This document shows positions 10,916 to 21,904 of a stretch of 64,000 nt of DNA, piece by piece (the stretch's first letter is position 1; each line of letters begins with the position of its first letter). The stretch spans positions 42,654,483 through 42,718,482 of the forward strand of contig NC_083890.1 of assembly GCF_032452875.1 (NCBI RefSeq), in the 5' to 3' direction. Origin of the DNA: Bos javanicus. Lineage: Eukaryota; Chordata; Mammalia; Artiodactyla; Bovidae. Position numbers and translations under genes: made by a program. Below the pieces are notes generated by a model. It saw nothing but the letters and a program-made list of their open reading frames with translations. It did not search any database and was not told the DNA's origin.

Positions 10916-12518
10916 AGATAAACCTCAAGTGAAAATCCCAAGTTGTAATGTAAAATAGAAGTGAGCGTGGTGTGCCTGTGCAGTGTGGTCCATTGGGAGG
11001 CTGGCTTCTGGGAGCTGATGTGACTATTCAGACTCCGGTAACTGTTCTGATTCTGATGCTAGAAAATTGTGCTGCGTTGTGAGGAGGAGGGTGCACTGGG
11101 GCAATTCTTAGCCTTCTGTAAACCCTGGTTTAGAGATATAAGCAATTCTTCTTCTTTTTTTCTTTTTACTTTTATGACACCAGTGAGTTATTTATTGGGG
11201 CAATCTTTTCATTCTCCTGCCCTTTAAAAAGAAAAAACCTGCCTCCATAAAGCATTTACAACAGAATCAACTGTTCTAGAAGAGCTAGTATAGGCCGTGG
11301 GTTCCAACTGATGACATACCTTCTTCTGCCTGGACTTGGCCTTGAGAAGCTTCAGGCTAAAGAGACTTCAGGATGGTACTTGGCAAAATCTCTGTGAAGG
11401 CTAGTGTTGTGAGAAGCCAACTAGTTGTTGAGCTTGCAGAGTGGTGCCAGGGGCATAGGCTTGACAATCTGGATTGGGTTAGAATCCGAATATCAAGTCT
11501 AGCCCCCTGGAGGAGTGAGAGAAACCCAGGTGGAATGTTGCTATCTGGGTTCTGGAGGGTGCCTGTGAGGGTATCTGTTATCTGTGAATTGGGTCTATCT
11601 ATGTGTAATATCCAGAGTTTGAAAAAAAAAAAAATATCTGAGACGTCCTCTGAGTTTGTCTAGACACTTGAAGACCAAAGTCCATTCCTTCTCCTGCTCT
11701 CAAGAACAGCGGAGCACGGGTGGTGGAGGGCCTCAGCTGCTGTTGTGCCTTCCTTGCCCCTACTCTTCCCATGCCTGGGGCTTTGGAAACGCACGCCATT
11801 GTTTTCACAAATATCCCCACAGATTATCTTTAACCAGTAGAGATGGAGATGCAGTGAGGCTAGGAGCTGAACAGGATGGAGGAGGGAAGAGAAGGGAATT
11901 AAAGATCTTGACCCCTTCTCTCTGCAAGTCCCAGCATTACCAGAGCCCTGGGTCCTGAGAAAGACCATATCCAAAAATATCCCCTTCCCACAACTGGTTG
12001 CTAACACTTGGCATCCCACTTCCCTTCCTTCCTTCCTGCATTACACAGCTGGGGATATGATAGAAAGAGGCCTGATCCCAGCCCCCATGAAACATATACA
12101 GGCTAGTGAAGAGGCAGATATTAACTGCAGGATTGTAGCAATAAACACATAATTTAAAAATTCTGCAAGTGCTCGGTGGAGAGATACATAGCGCCTTGGG
12201 TTATAAAATAAGGGTGTTGGCTTCCCCGTGGAGATCCAGGGGAAGGACTGATCATTAGTGCTTACTCCCTTTAGTTCAAGGAACTGACTCCAGTTAAAAT
12301 TGACAAGACCTGGCTCAGGTGACACTCAGGAGTGAGGGAGACAGGTCTGTGATTTGTTGGGTGCTGTATTAGAAAGACCTTCTTTCCTCCTATGAGTCTT
12401 TCTCCTGTGTCTCCTTTACAATTCACGCAAAACACTCACACTTCTGATCCCCAAATGCATAGAAATCTTCCCGTCATACCGAGCAGTTTTCTGCAACACC
12501 AGCTCGGTGTCCTGCAAT
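10916..12518. other. Unique interval with A- and CCTT-simple tracts
   Basis: No gene recognised. Simple tracts are a poly-A near 11621-11633 and a (cctt)n tract near 12021-12036. Confidence 0.4.
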
Positions 12519-12521
12519 TTT

Positions 12522-12750
12522 CTTGTCAGTCGCTCAGTCGTGTCCAACTCTTTGCGACTCCATGGACTGCAGCACACCAGGCTTCCCTGTCCATCACCGA
12601 CTCATCACTTGAGAAGAGTTTGCTCAAACTCCTGTCCATTGAGTCAGTGATGCCATCCAACCATCTCATCCTCTGCCATCCCCTTCTTCTACTGCTTTCA
12701 GTCTTTCCCAGCATCAGGGTCTTTTCTAATGAGTCGGCTCTTCGCATCCT
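12522..12750 (-). mobile_element. ART2A/BovB 3' fragment
   Basis: Antisense ART2A. It carries the gtcagtcgctcagtcgtgtc start, the gagtcagtgatgccatccaa block and the tcccagcatcagg block, and ends at gagtcggctcttcgcat. Confidence 0.87.
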
Positions 12751-12751
12751 A

Positions 12752-13430
12752 CTGTTTAACTCGGTTCTAACCCTCTCTGCCTAGAAGTAGTGCCAGATCC
12801 CTCGGCCTAGGGCTCAGTCCCACAGCTCTGCTCCCATCCCTCTTCAGATGCCAGTCACAAGGCCAGGCTTCCCCCGTGCTTTAGACCAACTGGCTGTGAA
12901 GCTGAGGTTCCCGCATACCCCTTTGGGTTTGGTTAATTTGCTAGAGTAGCTCATAGAACTCAGAACTGCCCACTTACATCTGCAGTTTATCAAAGGATAT
13001 GATAAAGGACACAGGTGAATATCCATAAGAGATACTCAGGGGGAGGGTAAGACGTGGGAGGGTCCTGAGTGCAGGAGCTTCTGTCCCCGTGAAGCTGGGG
13101 TGTGTCCCCCTCCCGCTATGGGTGTGTTTGCCTACCTGTAAGCTCTCTGAACCTCATACGATTGGAATTGTATGGAGGCTTCCTCATGTAGGCTTGATTG
13201 GTTATTAACTCCATTTATAGCCCTTCTTTCCTCTCTGGACAAAGCACAGTGGGAGGGTGGAGGTGAAAATTCCCTAATCTCTAGTTTTGGTGACTAACTC
13301 CATCCAGGATCCTCCCAGCTTTGTCTCAGAACAAAAGACGTCTCAGTGCTCTTATCACTGAGGAAATGACAAGGGTTTTAGAAGCTTTGTGCCAGGAGCT
13401 GAGGGCAGAGACCAATTTATATTTGCTATA
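12752..13430. other. Unique interval, no gene recognised
   Basis: About 680 bp without a recognised repeat or gene. Confidence 0.4.
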
Positions 13431-13433
13431 ATC

Positions 13434-13652
13434 CCAGAGTCGACTCATTGGAAAAGACCCTGATGCTGGGAAAGATTGAAGGCAAAAGAGAAGGGGATGG
13501 CAGAGGATGAGATGGCTGGATAGCATCACTGACTTGGATGGACATGAATTTGAGCAAACTCAGAGAGATAGTGGAGGACAGAGAAGCCTGGCGTGCTGCA
13601 GTCCAGGGGGTCACAAAGACTCAGACACAACTTGGCAACTGAACAACAGTAA
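13434..13652 (+). mobile_element. ART2A/BovB 3' fragment
   Basis: Sense copy beginning gtcgactcattggaaaagac and ending gcaactgaacaacagt. It is the reciprocal orientation of the copy at 12522-12750, leaving an inverted pair about 0.7 kb apart. Confidence 0.87.
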
Positions 13653-13659
13653 TCTCACT

Positions 13660-13830
13660 CTGTGCCAAGCACTTCACACACCTGGTCCCCAGAGTCTCAG
13701 AAAGCCCTGTGAGTTTGGGCGCATTATCCCTGGTTGACAAATGAAGACTCAAGTTCAGAAAGGAGAAGTGACTTACCCACGGCCAAGTGCCTTCTGGGGA
13801 GCAGAGATCAGGTTTGAGCCCAGCGTGTTA
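13660..13830 (-). repeat. MIR SINE, antisense
   Basis: Block order gtgccaagcacttcac, tgacaaatgaagactcaag, gaagtgacttacccacggcc, atcaggtttgagccca matches a reverse-complement MIR. Confidence 0.7.
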
Positions 13831-14021
13831 GAGCGGGTGGGGTTCCTTCACTGTGTAGTAAATGAGAGGGCTCAGGGGAGCCACTTTTCCTTTGGAGCTC
13901 CAGGGAGGAACTGGAAGCCTGAGGGTGGGAGAAGACAGAGTTCCCACAAAAACGAGGGGAAGAGGAAGGATGCAGAATCAGGACTCCGGTCAGTTTAAAG
14001 TCAGCTATGGTGGACTGTTGG

Positions 14022-14234
14022 GTTTCCCGGGTGGCACTTAGAACCCTGCCGGAGACATAAGAGACGTGGGTTTGGTCCCTGAGTAGGGAAGATCCCCTGG
14101 AGGAGGGCTTGGCAACCCACTTCAGTGTTCTTGCCTGGAGAATCCCATGGACAGAGGAGCCTGGTGGGCTCCAGCCCGTAGGGTTGCGAAGAGTTGGACA
14201 GGACTGAGGCGACTTGGCGTGCACACGTGCATGG
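14022..14234 (+). mobile_element. Bov-tA SINE
   Basis: tRNA-derived head (gggtttcccgggtggcac, then a diverged B-box-like gggtttggtccctg) followed by the Bov-A body, ending gactgaggcgacttggcg. Confidence 0.88.
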
Positions 14235-14244
14235 TGCGTTGTAG

Positions 14245-14462
14245 GGGTTCCCAGGTGGCGCTAATGTAAAGAACCCATTTGCCAGTGCAGGAGACACAAC
14301 AGACATGGGTTTGATACCTGGGTCAGGGAGATCCCCTGGAGGAAGCTATGGCAACCCACTCCAGTACTCCTGCCTGGAGAATCCCATGGACAGGGGAGCC
14401 TGGTAGGCTACAGTCCATGGGGTCGCAAAGAGTAGGACACGACTGAAGCGACTGAGCGTGGA
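14245..14462 (+). mobile_element. Bov-tA SINE
   Basis: A second sense Bov-tA, head-to-tail with the preceding one and only about 10 bp away. It starts aggggttcccaggtggcgc and ends gaagcgactgagcgtgg. Confidence 0.88.
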
Positions 14463-14469
14463 GCATGGC

Positions 14470-15510
14470 ACAGACATGGGAGAGCATGCTGACCGTTACC
14501 TGGTCCAGGTGGAGAACCGCCCTCCCAGCTGTTTACACAGCCTGTGCGGGGTCCTGAGAGGGGAGTCACCGCGTGAAGGCGCCTGGGACACTGAAAGGCA
14601 GGTGAGGGAGCGCGTCGGTTGTAAGCAGAGCTCAGATGTCCAGCAATCTTAGGTTGGCTGTTGTCTCTCTTATGGGCAAGCGTCTCCTTTGAAAGTAACG
14701 CCTGTGGGGCTGGAGGAGAGAGTTCTTGTAGACTCGTGCCACCCTGCCCTCTGAGCCCCACTTAAAGTCAGAGGGGGCAGCAAGAGGGCAGCTGGGGGGA
14801 GTGTGATGCGGGCGTAAATGAATGCCGACCTTGTTGGGATAACCAGCGTGCTTCAGCCTCTGCAGCTGTGGAGTCCCTGGGGAGTTGTCTGGCTACATGT
14901 GATTTTACATATCTGACAGCTAAATCAGAGATCCAAATGCCAAATCCGGCACTCGGGAACATTATGTGGATTTGTGACACTCCCGAGGGGACTTCGGATC
15001 CATAAAGCAATGAATGGATTACAATGAGGCATAAATACAGCATTTTCATCTGTGACATACAATCCTGCTCTATTATTTCTCACATTGTTACATGAAAGAA
15101 ATCTATACCCCACTCTTTCAGGTCTGTGTCCAGAAATTAAAAGAAAAACAAAAAGAACTTTAAGATAGGGAGAAAAAAAAAAAAAAAAAAAAAACCTCTC
15201 AATGCATCAGGAATAAACTAGGAACAAAGTGTGATGAGTGTGACAATTTCAATTTGCAATGTAAGGTCAACTCCAGGATCCCGCATGTCGTCAACAAGCA
15301 GCTGTCTCACTCAGACCGCTGTGTGACTTTGAATAAATCATGTCACCTCTCTGGGTCTCCATCTCTTCTGTCTCACGGACTCCTAAGTTACAGACCTGCC
15401 CTTTCATGGAGTGGGCACGATGGATCCACTCTGTGCTTCAGGAAGACCACGTTAGAGCTTTCTAAATTTCTTAGTGTGTTTATGTTTTTACAGTGCATGT
15501 TATATACCAG
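14470..15510. other. Unique interval with a poly-A run; possible conserved element
   Basis: No gene recognised. A poly-A run lies at about 15173-15194. The stretch 14850-15115 is repeat-free and balanced in composition. It is a candidate to test for cross-species conservation, but nothing in the sequence alone proves function. Confidence 0.4.
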
Positions 15511-15513
15511 CAT

Positions 15514-16063
15514 CAGTTCAGTTCAGTCGCTCAGTCGTGTCCGACTCTTTGCGACCCCATGAATCGCAGCACGCCAGGCCTCCCTGTCCATCACCAACTC
15601 CCGGACTTCACTCAGACTCACGTCCATCGAGTCACTGATGCCATCCAGCCATCTCATTCCCTGTCGTCCCCTTCTCCTCCTGCCCCCAATCCCTCCCAGC
15701 ATCAGAGTCTTTTCCAATGAGTCAACTCTTCGCATGAGGTGGCCAAAGTACTGGGGTTTCAGTTTCAGCATCATTCCCTCCAAAGAAATCCCAGGGCTGA
15801 TCTCCTTCGGAATGGACTGGTTGGATCTCCTTGCAGTCCAAGGGACTCTCAAACATCACAGTTCAAAAGCATCAATTCTTCGGCACTCAGCTTTCTTCAC
15901 AGTCCAACTCTCACATCCATACATGACCACTGGAAAAACCATAGCCTTGACTAGACGGACCTTTGTTGGCAAAGTAATGTCTCTGCTTTTGAATATGCTA
16001 TCTAGGTTGGTCATAACTTTCCTTCCAAGGAGTAAGCGTATTTTAATTTCATGGCTGCAATCA
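15514..16063 (-). mobile_element. BovB 3' fragment, antisense
   Basis: Starts with the (cagtt)-type BovB tail (cagttcagttcagtcgctc) and extends back to ttcatggctgcaatcac. A short deletion lies in the actctcaaacatcacag region. Its reverse translation 15852-15523 gives the BovB C-terminal block (RRLLRV-type start, LQ/QYFGHLMRRVDSLEKTL, RWLDGISDSMD). Confidence 0.9.
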
Positions 16064-16077
16064 CTGGTACATGTCTA

Positions 16078-16166
16078 ACGGGACAGGGGATAGGGAGGCC
16101 TGGCGTGCTGCCGTCCATGGGGCCGCAAAGTGTCGTACACGACTGAGTGACTGAACATCATCAAGC
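16078..16166 (+). mobile_element. Extreme 3'-end BovB insertion with TSD
   Basis: Only the last ~85 bp of BovB is present (agggaggcctggcgtgctgc ... acgactgagtgactgaac). It is flanked by perfect 9-bp copies of acatgtcta (16069-16077 and 16167-16175), so it is a separate insertion and not a leftover of the neighbouring antisense BovB. Confidence 0.85.
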
Positions 16167-16175
16167 ACATGTCTA

Positions 16176-17440
16176 CCATTTATAAGTGAACACACATGCA
16201 TGTTACTAAAAAAGCATGCTGAAAAATGCTTTAACTGAACAGAAAGTTTGGAGGTCACAGATATAACCCCACCCAGTCATTCCCCTGGTGATGGGAAGGG
16301 CTTTTTGCATCTAATAGTCCACGATTATATGTATTTGAGGCACCTTCTCAGTTGTCTTCCTTAAACTCCCGCACTAGGACTGAGTGCATCGGCTGTCCAA
16401 GGAGAGATTTTTGTGCCCGTGTGTATCAGTCCACACGTATGTGGGCTCAGAAACCACAAGATGCAATTGATGGACCCCTTAGAATGGCGCCTTCCACAGT
16501 CAAGTGCAGAGCTGCTCTATCTTTGCAAATACTTTTAAATCCCTCATATTTGCTTCACACTCTAAAGCACACAAAGCCGTTAAAAAGTAATTTTAGATGT
16601 ATATACTGAGAGAGACAGAACAGGTATCATTGTCCTCTTTTCCACGTGAGGAAAGAGATTCGGAAAGGCCGAATGACTTCCCCAGGGCCACCCAGCTAGT
16701 ACGTGACAGGGCCACCATCAAGCCCCCGCATCCTCTCAATAAGCACTCTGGGGCTCTTTGCACTTATAACTAAGTGCAAATGTGCTCCTTGGATCCCAGG
16801 GAGAATGAAGTGACAGTGTGTGAGCCGGCCAGTGTAAATGCAACCCCCAGCTATTTAAGGAAAAAAACACAAACCTGACACAGAGCTTGGGGCGCACTGT
16901 TGGCAGATCAATAGCATCATTCTTGTGTACACAAGACCTCACATTATTCAGGGAGGCCTGGCAGAGAGAGGAAAGCTGGCCCCCTCGTGCCACCAGCTGT
17001 CACGGCCTGCTCCGCTGCAGCTCCTGACAAGTGCTGTTGTGACAGTCTTTCTACAGACACAGTCACAGGGAGCAGCTTGATCGGGACAGGAGCAAAAAGC
17101 CTTGTTTACAGAGGTGCGCGGGAACAAAGAACACGTATATTCTTGAGAGCATGTAATTTTAAGCAGGCCTTCGGTCCCGCCAGCTGTGTTAGCTCTAGAG
17201 GATGCCAGGTACGGCCCCTACCCCTGAACTGGCCGCCTGCCCCTACCCCGGGAGATGGGACCCGACACCCCGGCGAGAAGCCTTCCCCTCTGAGCTCTTC
17301 TTCCTTCAGTCATGGGATAATGGCCAGCAGAAGCATTTTTATCCTTTTTAACCTCCAGTGACATCACTGTGGTAAGACCTGCAACACTGTTTTGGTAACC
17401 AGGATGGTGCTGACAAGGTTGTAACAGAATTTAGATGGCT
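16176..17440. other. Mostly unique interval
   Basis: Apart from the MIR at 16620-16745, I recognise no repeat or gene. Confidence 0.4.
16620..16745 (-). repeat. MIR SINE, antisense
   Basis: ccacgtgaggaaagagattc, then aatgacttccccagggccac, then ccagctagtacgtgacaggg: the order of an antisense MIR core. Confidence 0.75.
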
Positions 17441-17449
17441 ATTTGTCTG

Positions 17450-17508
17450 CGTGCTCTAAGACTGCAGATTCCTTAAAGGCAGAGATTCTGTCTTGTTTGT
17501 TTTCCTTC
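17450..17508 (+). repeat. Possible L2 3'-end fragment
   Basis: gactgcagattccttaaagg followed by cagagattctgtcttgtttg resembles the L2 3' end. It is short, so low confidence. Confidence 0.4.
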
Positions 17509-17514
17509 TTTCTT

Positions 17515-17660
17515 TTTGAAGTGTTTATTGTGGTAAAATACACATAACATGAAAGCAGCATCCTAACCGTTTCTAAGTGTACACTTCAGAGGATTAAGCC
17601 CTTTCCCCGTGTTGTGCCACCATCATCGTCCATCCCTGGAACTCCATCCCAATCCGAATA
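17515..17660 (+). repeat. Old L1M-type fragment
   Basis: ttattgtggtaaaatacaca, cctaaccgtttctaagtgta and the ccaccatcatcgtccatccc blocks occur in the order known from old L1 3' sequences. The strand is tentative. Confidence 0.55.
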
Positions 17661-18039
17661 GAATGCTAGAGTTCTAATTTATATTCATTCACAGCTTTGA
17701 CATAGCTCCATTTATTCTGGCATCTAGTATTACTGCTAAAAGGCTAGAAAGCTTATTATCTTACTGGTCTTCAAAAAAAATTGAATGAGGCTTGAAACTT
17801 CTAATTCAGTTCTGGGACTATGAAGAAATACTTTGTTGGTTATTTTCATGTTCCCAGACCTTCCACCACAGAGCCTCATCCATCTAAAATATGCAATATT
17901 TGAACTGAATGAGTCGTGATCCACATGTTGACCGTCCCTCTGGGAAACCTCTCTTTCTGCCATGTATTAGCCTTATAGCAGAACTCAGAACCTCCTAAAA
18001 TTCACCATAAAGGATTACTTTAATTAATACTTGCCATGA

Positions 18040-19010
18040 TGTGTATCACTCATAAAGGATTACTATCAGAATATGTAAAGAAGGTCTACAAAATGATAGA
18101 CAATTTCATTGAGAAATGGATGGATGGATTAACATTTGAAAAGAAAGTTCACAAAGGAGGAAACCCAAATGATCCATGAAAATAAAAAAGAAAGCTTTTC
18201 CTTGCAAGTAATCATGCAAGTTCAAAACACTGAGATACTGTTTCACTCCTTTAGGAGTGACAAGCATATAAAAAACCCAACTGTACCATTGGCTGGCAAC
18301 GCTATGGAGCAGTACATCTCTTCCTTTGTTGGTGTGAGTGTAAACTGGTAGAAGCACTTCGAAGAGCAATTTGGCACCATCAGATAAAACTGAAATTGTT
18401 CAAACTGAGCAGCAGTTCCTCTCCTAAGACATCTCAACCACTTGCAGAGAATTAAACGTATGTTCTCAGGCATTGGCGTATGAAAGAAATTAACTTCTCA
18501 TTTATGAATCTAGAATGGTGCTAGTTGCACACTAGCCATGGGAACTTAAGAATTACTCTGATTACCGCTTCTGTCTTGCAGTTCAGAGGAGGAACCCTGA
18601 TTGAGAAGGGCTGTCCACTTGGCAGGTACGCAAGAAGACATATAAACAGACATTGTTTATAAAAGAAAAAAATCTCAAACAACCTAAATATCCATCAGGA
18701 AGAGAAAAAGCATGAAACCTGGTATATTCTTGCAATGGAATATTGTAGTACAACAGTGGGAAAAAAAATCTAGAGCCACATATATTAATTAACAAAGGCA
18801 AATATAAACAAATTCATTTTGAATGAACACTCAAATTGCAGTAAAATTCACAGAGTATATTTCTATTTCTATGAAGTTTTAAAATACTCAACAAACCATT
18901 ATCTATTGCTCATATAGACTTACATAGTTAAAGTATAAAAAATGCATGAGGATGATAAACTCCAGAGTCAGAAGAGTGGCTATCCTTTATTCTTTATAAC
19001 ATGATTACTA
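18040..19010 (+). repeat. Old L1M/HAL1-type LINE fragment, discontinuous
   Basis: Contains gagatactgtttcactcctt, gtgtgagtgtaaactggtag, aacaacctaaatatccatca and gcaatggaatattgtag in the expected order. A stretch near 18490-18610 does not fit the element and may be a later insertion or heavy divergence. Confidence 0.65.
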
Positions 19011-19076
19011 TGCCAAAATATATCATTATATATATTACATATTATATTTTATATCATAGACTACACATAAATATAT

Positions 19077-19297
19077 GGGCTTCCCTGGGGTTTCCCTAGT
19101 GTCTCAGACAGTAAAGAATCTACCTGCAACTGGAGACCTGCGTTTGATCCCTGGGTCCAGAAGATCCCCTGGAGAAGTGAATGACTACCCACTTCAGTAT
19201 TCTTGCCTGGAGAATCCCCATGGACAGAGGAGCCTGGCGGGCTACAGTCCATGGGGGTCACAAAGAGTTGGACACGACTGAGCGACTAACACACAAA
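19077..19297 (+). mobile_element. Bov-tA SINE with duplicated 5' end
   Basis: Starts gggcttccctggggtttccctagtg, so the first ~12 bases of the head (gcttccctgg/gtttccctag) are duplicated. The Bov-A body and tail ending cgactgagcgactaacaca are intact. Confidence 0.88.
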
Positions 19298-19299
19298 AG

Positions 19300-19860
19300 A
19301 ATATGATATAGAATTACTATATATCATTAATACATCATATTATTTTTCGTATTATTCCCTATAATTTCTATATGTCAAAATAGATGATTTCCAGAATGTA
19401 CTTTGTTGAAAAACAAGTAAAATATCGTATTTACTATCTCCTAGTAACCTCCTCCCTCAATCGATCTGCACTGAATTGTGATAAATGACCCTCCTTTTGG
19501 AAGACAGAGGAAGTTATTTTTGAAATTAGTTTAGACAGAATCTGATCATTTCACTGCCCCATTCAGAAGCTGAGGCTGGTTTTGGAGTGCTGCTGGGCAA
19601 AAGTCTACATTCCACAGTGTGACATTCAAACCTCTCTGCAAGTTGGCTCTAGACCACTTTAGAGGCAGTGCTTCAGTCTCTGTCTTCAAGCACTCTACAT
19701 TCCACTCAGATTGGAGGGGTTGCCATTTTCCATTTCATACTTTTGCTTGATCACATTTTCTCTTCCTGAGAACTCCTTCCCTCATTCTTGCAATTTGACG
19801 TTATATACCAAAGCCTTAATAGCATGCCTACTCTCTGACACAGCCCGTCTCCTACAAGAA
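19300..19860. other. AT-rich interval, possible L2 relic
   Basis: AT-rich to about 19480. The segment 19540-19830 is loosely similar in wording to L2 3' sequence, but too diverged for a firm call. Confidence 0.35.
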
Positions 19861-19959
19861 AAAAACAACTCAGGATGCACATAAAAATTTAGCTTGAGCT
19901 TGTTTATTGCAGTATTGTCTCTAATGTCAAAAAGTTAAAAGTAAGCTAATGTCCAAAGA

Positions 19960-20180
19960 GGGCTTCCTAGGTGGCGCTAGTGGTAAAGAGCCCACCTGCC
20001 AATGCAGGAGATGTAAGAGATGCGGGTTCAATCCCTGGGTCAGGAAGATGCCCTGGAGGAGGGCATGGCAACCCATTCCAGTATTCTTGCCTGGAGAATC
20101 CCATGGACACTGGAGCTTGGTGGGTTATAGTCCATAGGGTCACAAAGAATCGGACACGACTGAAGTGACTGAGCACACAC
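19960..20180 (+). mobile_element. Bov-tA SINE with 12-bp TSD
   Basis: Complete sense copy (ggcttcctaggtggcgctag to gactgagcacacac). Perfect TSD aatgtccaaaga at 19948-19959 and 20181-20192. It splits an old L1M-type fragment (tttattgcagtattgtctct before; tatatccatttcacacggga after). Confidence 0.93.
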
Positions 20181-20235
20181 AATGTCCAAAGAAGGTTTAA
20201 ATATATCCATTTCACACGGGATACTACACGAAGAA

Positions 20236-20430
20236 GCACAGACTCTGGAGCCTAAAGTCGGACGGCCCGGGTCAAGTCCAAGTTCTGGACCATTCTGGCA
20301 CATTTCCAGCTTTCCCATCTTAGCCTCTCTCTGCCTACATATTCTATTCTGTAAAAATGGAAATGAGCTAGTACTTCCTTCACTGAGTTACCTGGTGCTC
20401 AGGCCTAGCATGGTACTTACAGCGGTGAAG
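20236..20430 (+). repeat. MIR SINE
   Basis: gaagcacagactctggagcc, then cccgggtcaagtccaagttc, then a gtaaaaatggaaatgagcta block: a sense MIR in correct order. Confidence 0.75.
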
Positions 20431-20586
20431 GACTAATGACCTGTGTAATGTAAGAATCAGTACTATTCTAGCTCATTCCTTCTAAATTTTAGGTTCTGAA
20501 GTAGTGAATAAAATTTAGATTATTTTATTTAAAGTTCACTTCCCCCAATAAAGCAGTGAGGTCACTCAGGATCAAGCTGATTTCTT

Positions 20587-20866
20587 GTGGTTTAATCTCT
20601 CAGTCATGTCCGACTTTTTGTGACCTCATGGACTGCAACGTGCCAGGCTTCCCTGTCCTTCACTATCTCCTGGAGTTTGCTGAAACTCATGTCCATTGAG
20701 TTGGTGGTGCCATCCAACCATTTCATCCTCTGTCGTCCCCTTCTCCTCCTGTCCTCAATCTTTCCCAGCCTCAGGGTCTTTTCCAATGAGTAGGCTCTTG
20801 GCCAAAGTACTGGAGCTTCAGCTTCAGCTTCAGCATCAGCCCTTCCAATGAACATTCAGTGTTGAT
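20587..20866 (-). mobile_element. ART2A/BovB 3' fragment
   Basis: Antisense ART2A from taatctctcagtcatgtccg to gaacattcagtgttgatt. A short slippage repeat (agcttc)3 appears at about 20815-20832, and the gcatcaggtgg block is partly lost. Confidence 0.87.
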
Positions 20867-21114
20867 TAGAAAGCAAGTCTTACAAGTAAAGTAAGAGGGA
20901 ACTAGGTCATGATGGGAAATCAAGCTGCTCTAGAATGAATGTGCCTAATGGACTAAAAAAAGTTCATGTGTTCTGGCTCTTATACTCACTGACTAGGTAA
21001 CCTTAGGCCATTGGCCCTAACCTCCAGCCAGGGCTTCCTCTTTTGTCAAAGAAGAACAATAATGCCCACCCTTATAAGCCTGCTATAAATTTAGAAATAC
21101 CAATGATTTATAGT

Positions 21115-21700
21115 TTGTATTACTCTTTGCCAGGCACTGGTGTAAACTCTTCACATTATCTCATTTAATCCTCAAAGCCAACCCCATGAGGTACTATTGC
21201 AAGTTGAATTGTGTCTCCCAAACAGATATGTTGAACTTCTACCCTCAGACACCTATGAATGTGATTTGATTTGGAAATCAAGTCTTTGCAGAAGCAGTTG
21301 GTTAAGACGAGGTCATATGCGATTAGGGCGGGCCTTGTAAGGCGGTCCTTAGAAAAATAAATCAGAAGTGGAGACAGCCTACAGCCAGGAAGCACCAAGG
21401 GTGTCTGGCCAACACTTAGAAGCTGGGGAAGAGACAAGGAAGAGTCGTCGCTTAGAGCCTTCAGAAGGAGCACAGACTTGCTAATAGACTGACTTTGGAC
21501 TTCTAGCCACCAGACCTGTGAGAGGATAAGTGTCTGTTGTTTTAAGTAAGCAAATGTGTAATCATTTGTTAAGGCGCGAGGAAACTCACACAGGGACCAC
21601 TGTGACGGATGCAGAAACTGAGACACAGGATAGGGAAGCAGCCTAAGTCTCTCACAGATCGTGAGCTTTCTGACCCTGGAGTCTGGGCCGTTGATTATTA
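21115..21700 (-). repeat. MIR SINE, antisense, split by a MaLR LTR
   Basis: Left part 21115-21200 (ttgccaggcactggtgtaaa, tctcatttaatcctcaaagc, ccatgaggtactattg). Right part about 21607-21700 (gatgcagaaactgagacaca). Together they read as one antisense MIR interrupted by the LTR at 21203-21600. Confidence 0.7.
21203..21600 (+). mobile_element. MaLR-type solo LTR (MLT1/MST group)
   Basis: ttgaattgtgtctcccaaac, gatttgatttggaaatcaag, aagacgaggtcatatgcgat and gggcgggccttgtaaggcgg in LTR order, then ttctagccaccagacctgtg and gtctgttgttttaagtaag near the 3' end. An ancient retrovirus-like LTR with no internal region. Ends are approximate. Confidence 0.7.
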
Positions 21701-21704
21701 GATG

Positions 21705-21900
21705 ATATTCAACCCTGACTATTCACTGAAAGGACTGATGCTGAAGCTGAAGCTCTAATACTTTGGCCACCTGATGCAAAGAGCCGACTCACTGGAAAAG
21801 ACCCCAATGCCGGGAAAGATTGAGGGCAGGAGGAGATGGGAGCCTGGCGTGCTGCAGTCCACGGGGTCACAGAGAGTCGGACATGACTGAGCAACTGAAA
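21705..21900 (+). mobile_element. ART2A/BovB 3' fragment with internal deletion
   Basis: Sense copy from tattcaaccctgactattc to catgactgagcaactgaaa. The segment usually present between aggaggag and ggcctggcg is deleted near 21833-21842. Confidence 0.85.
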
Positions 21901-21904
21901 TACA

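Noticed and set aside
14760..14800. CTCF-like site (gcagcaagagggcagctg)
   Set aside because: Spacing differs by one base from the core motif; not strong enough without a matrix score.
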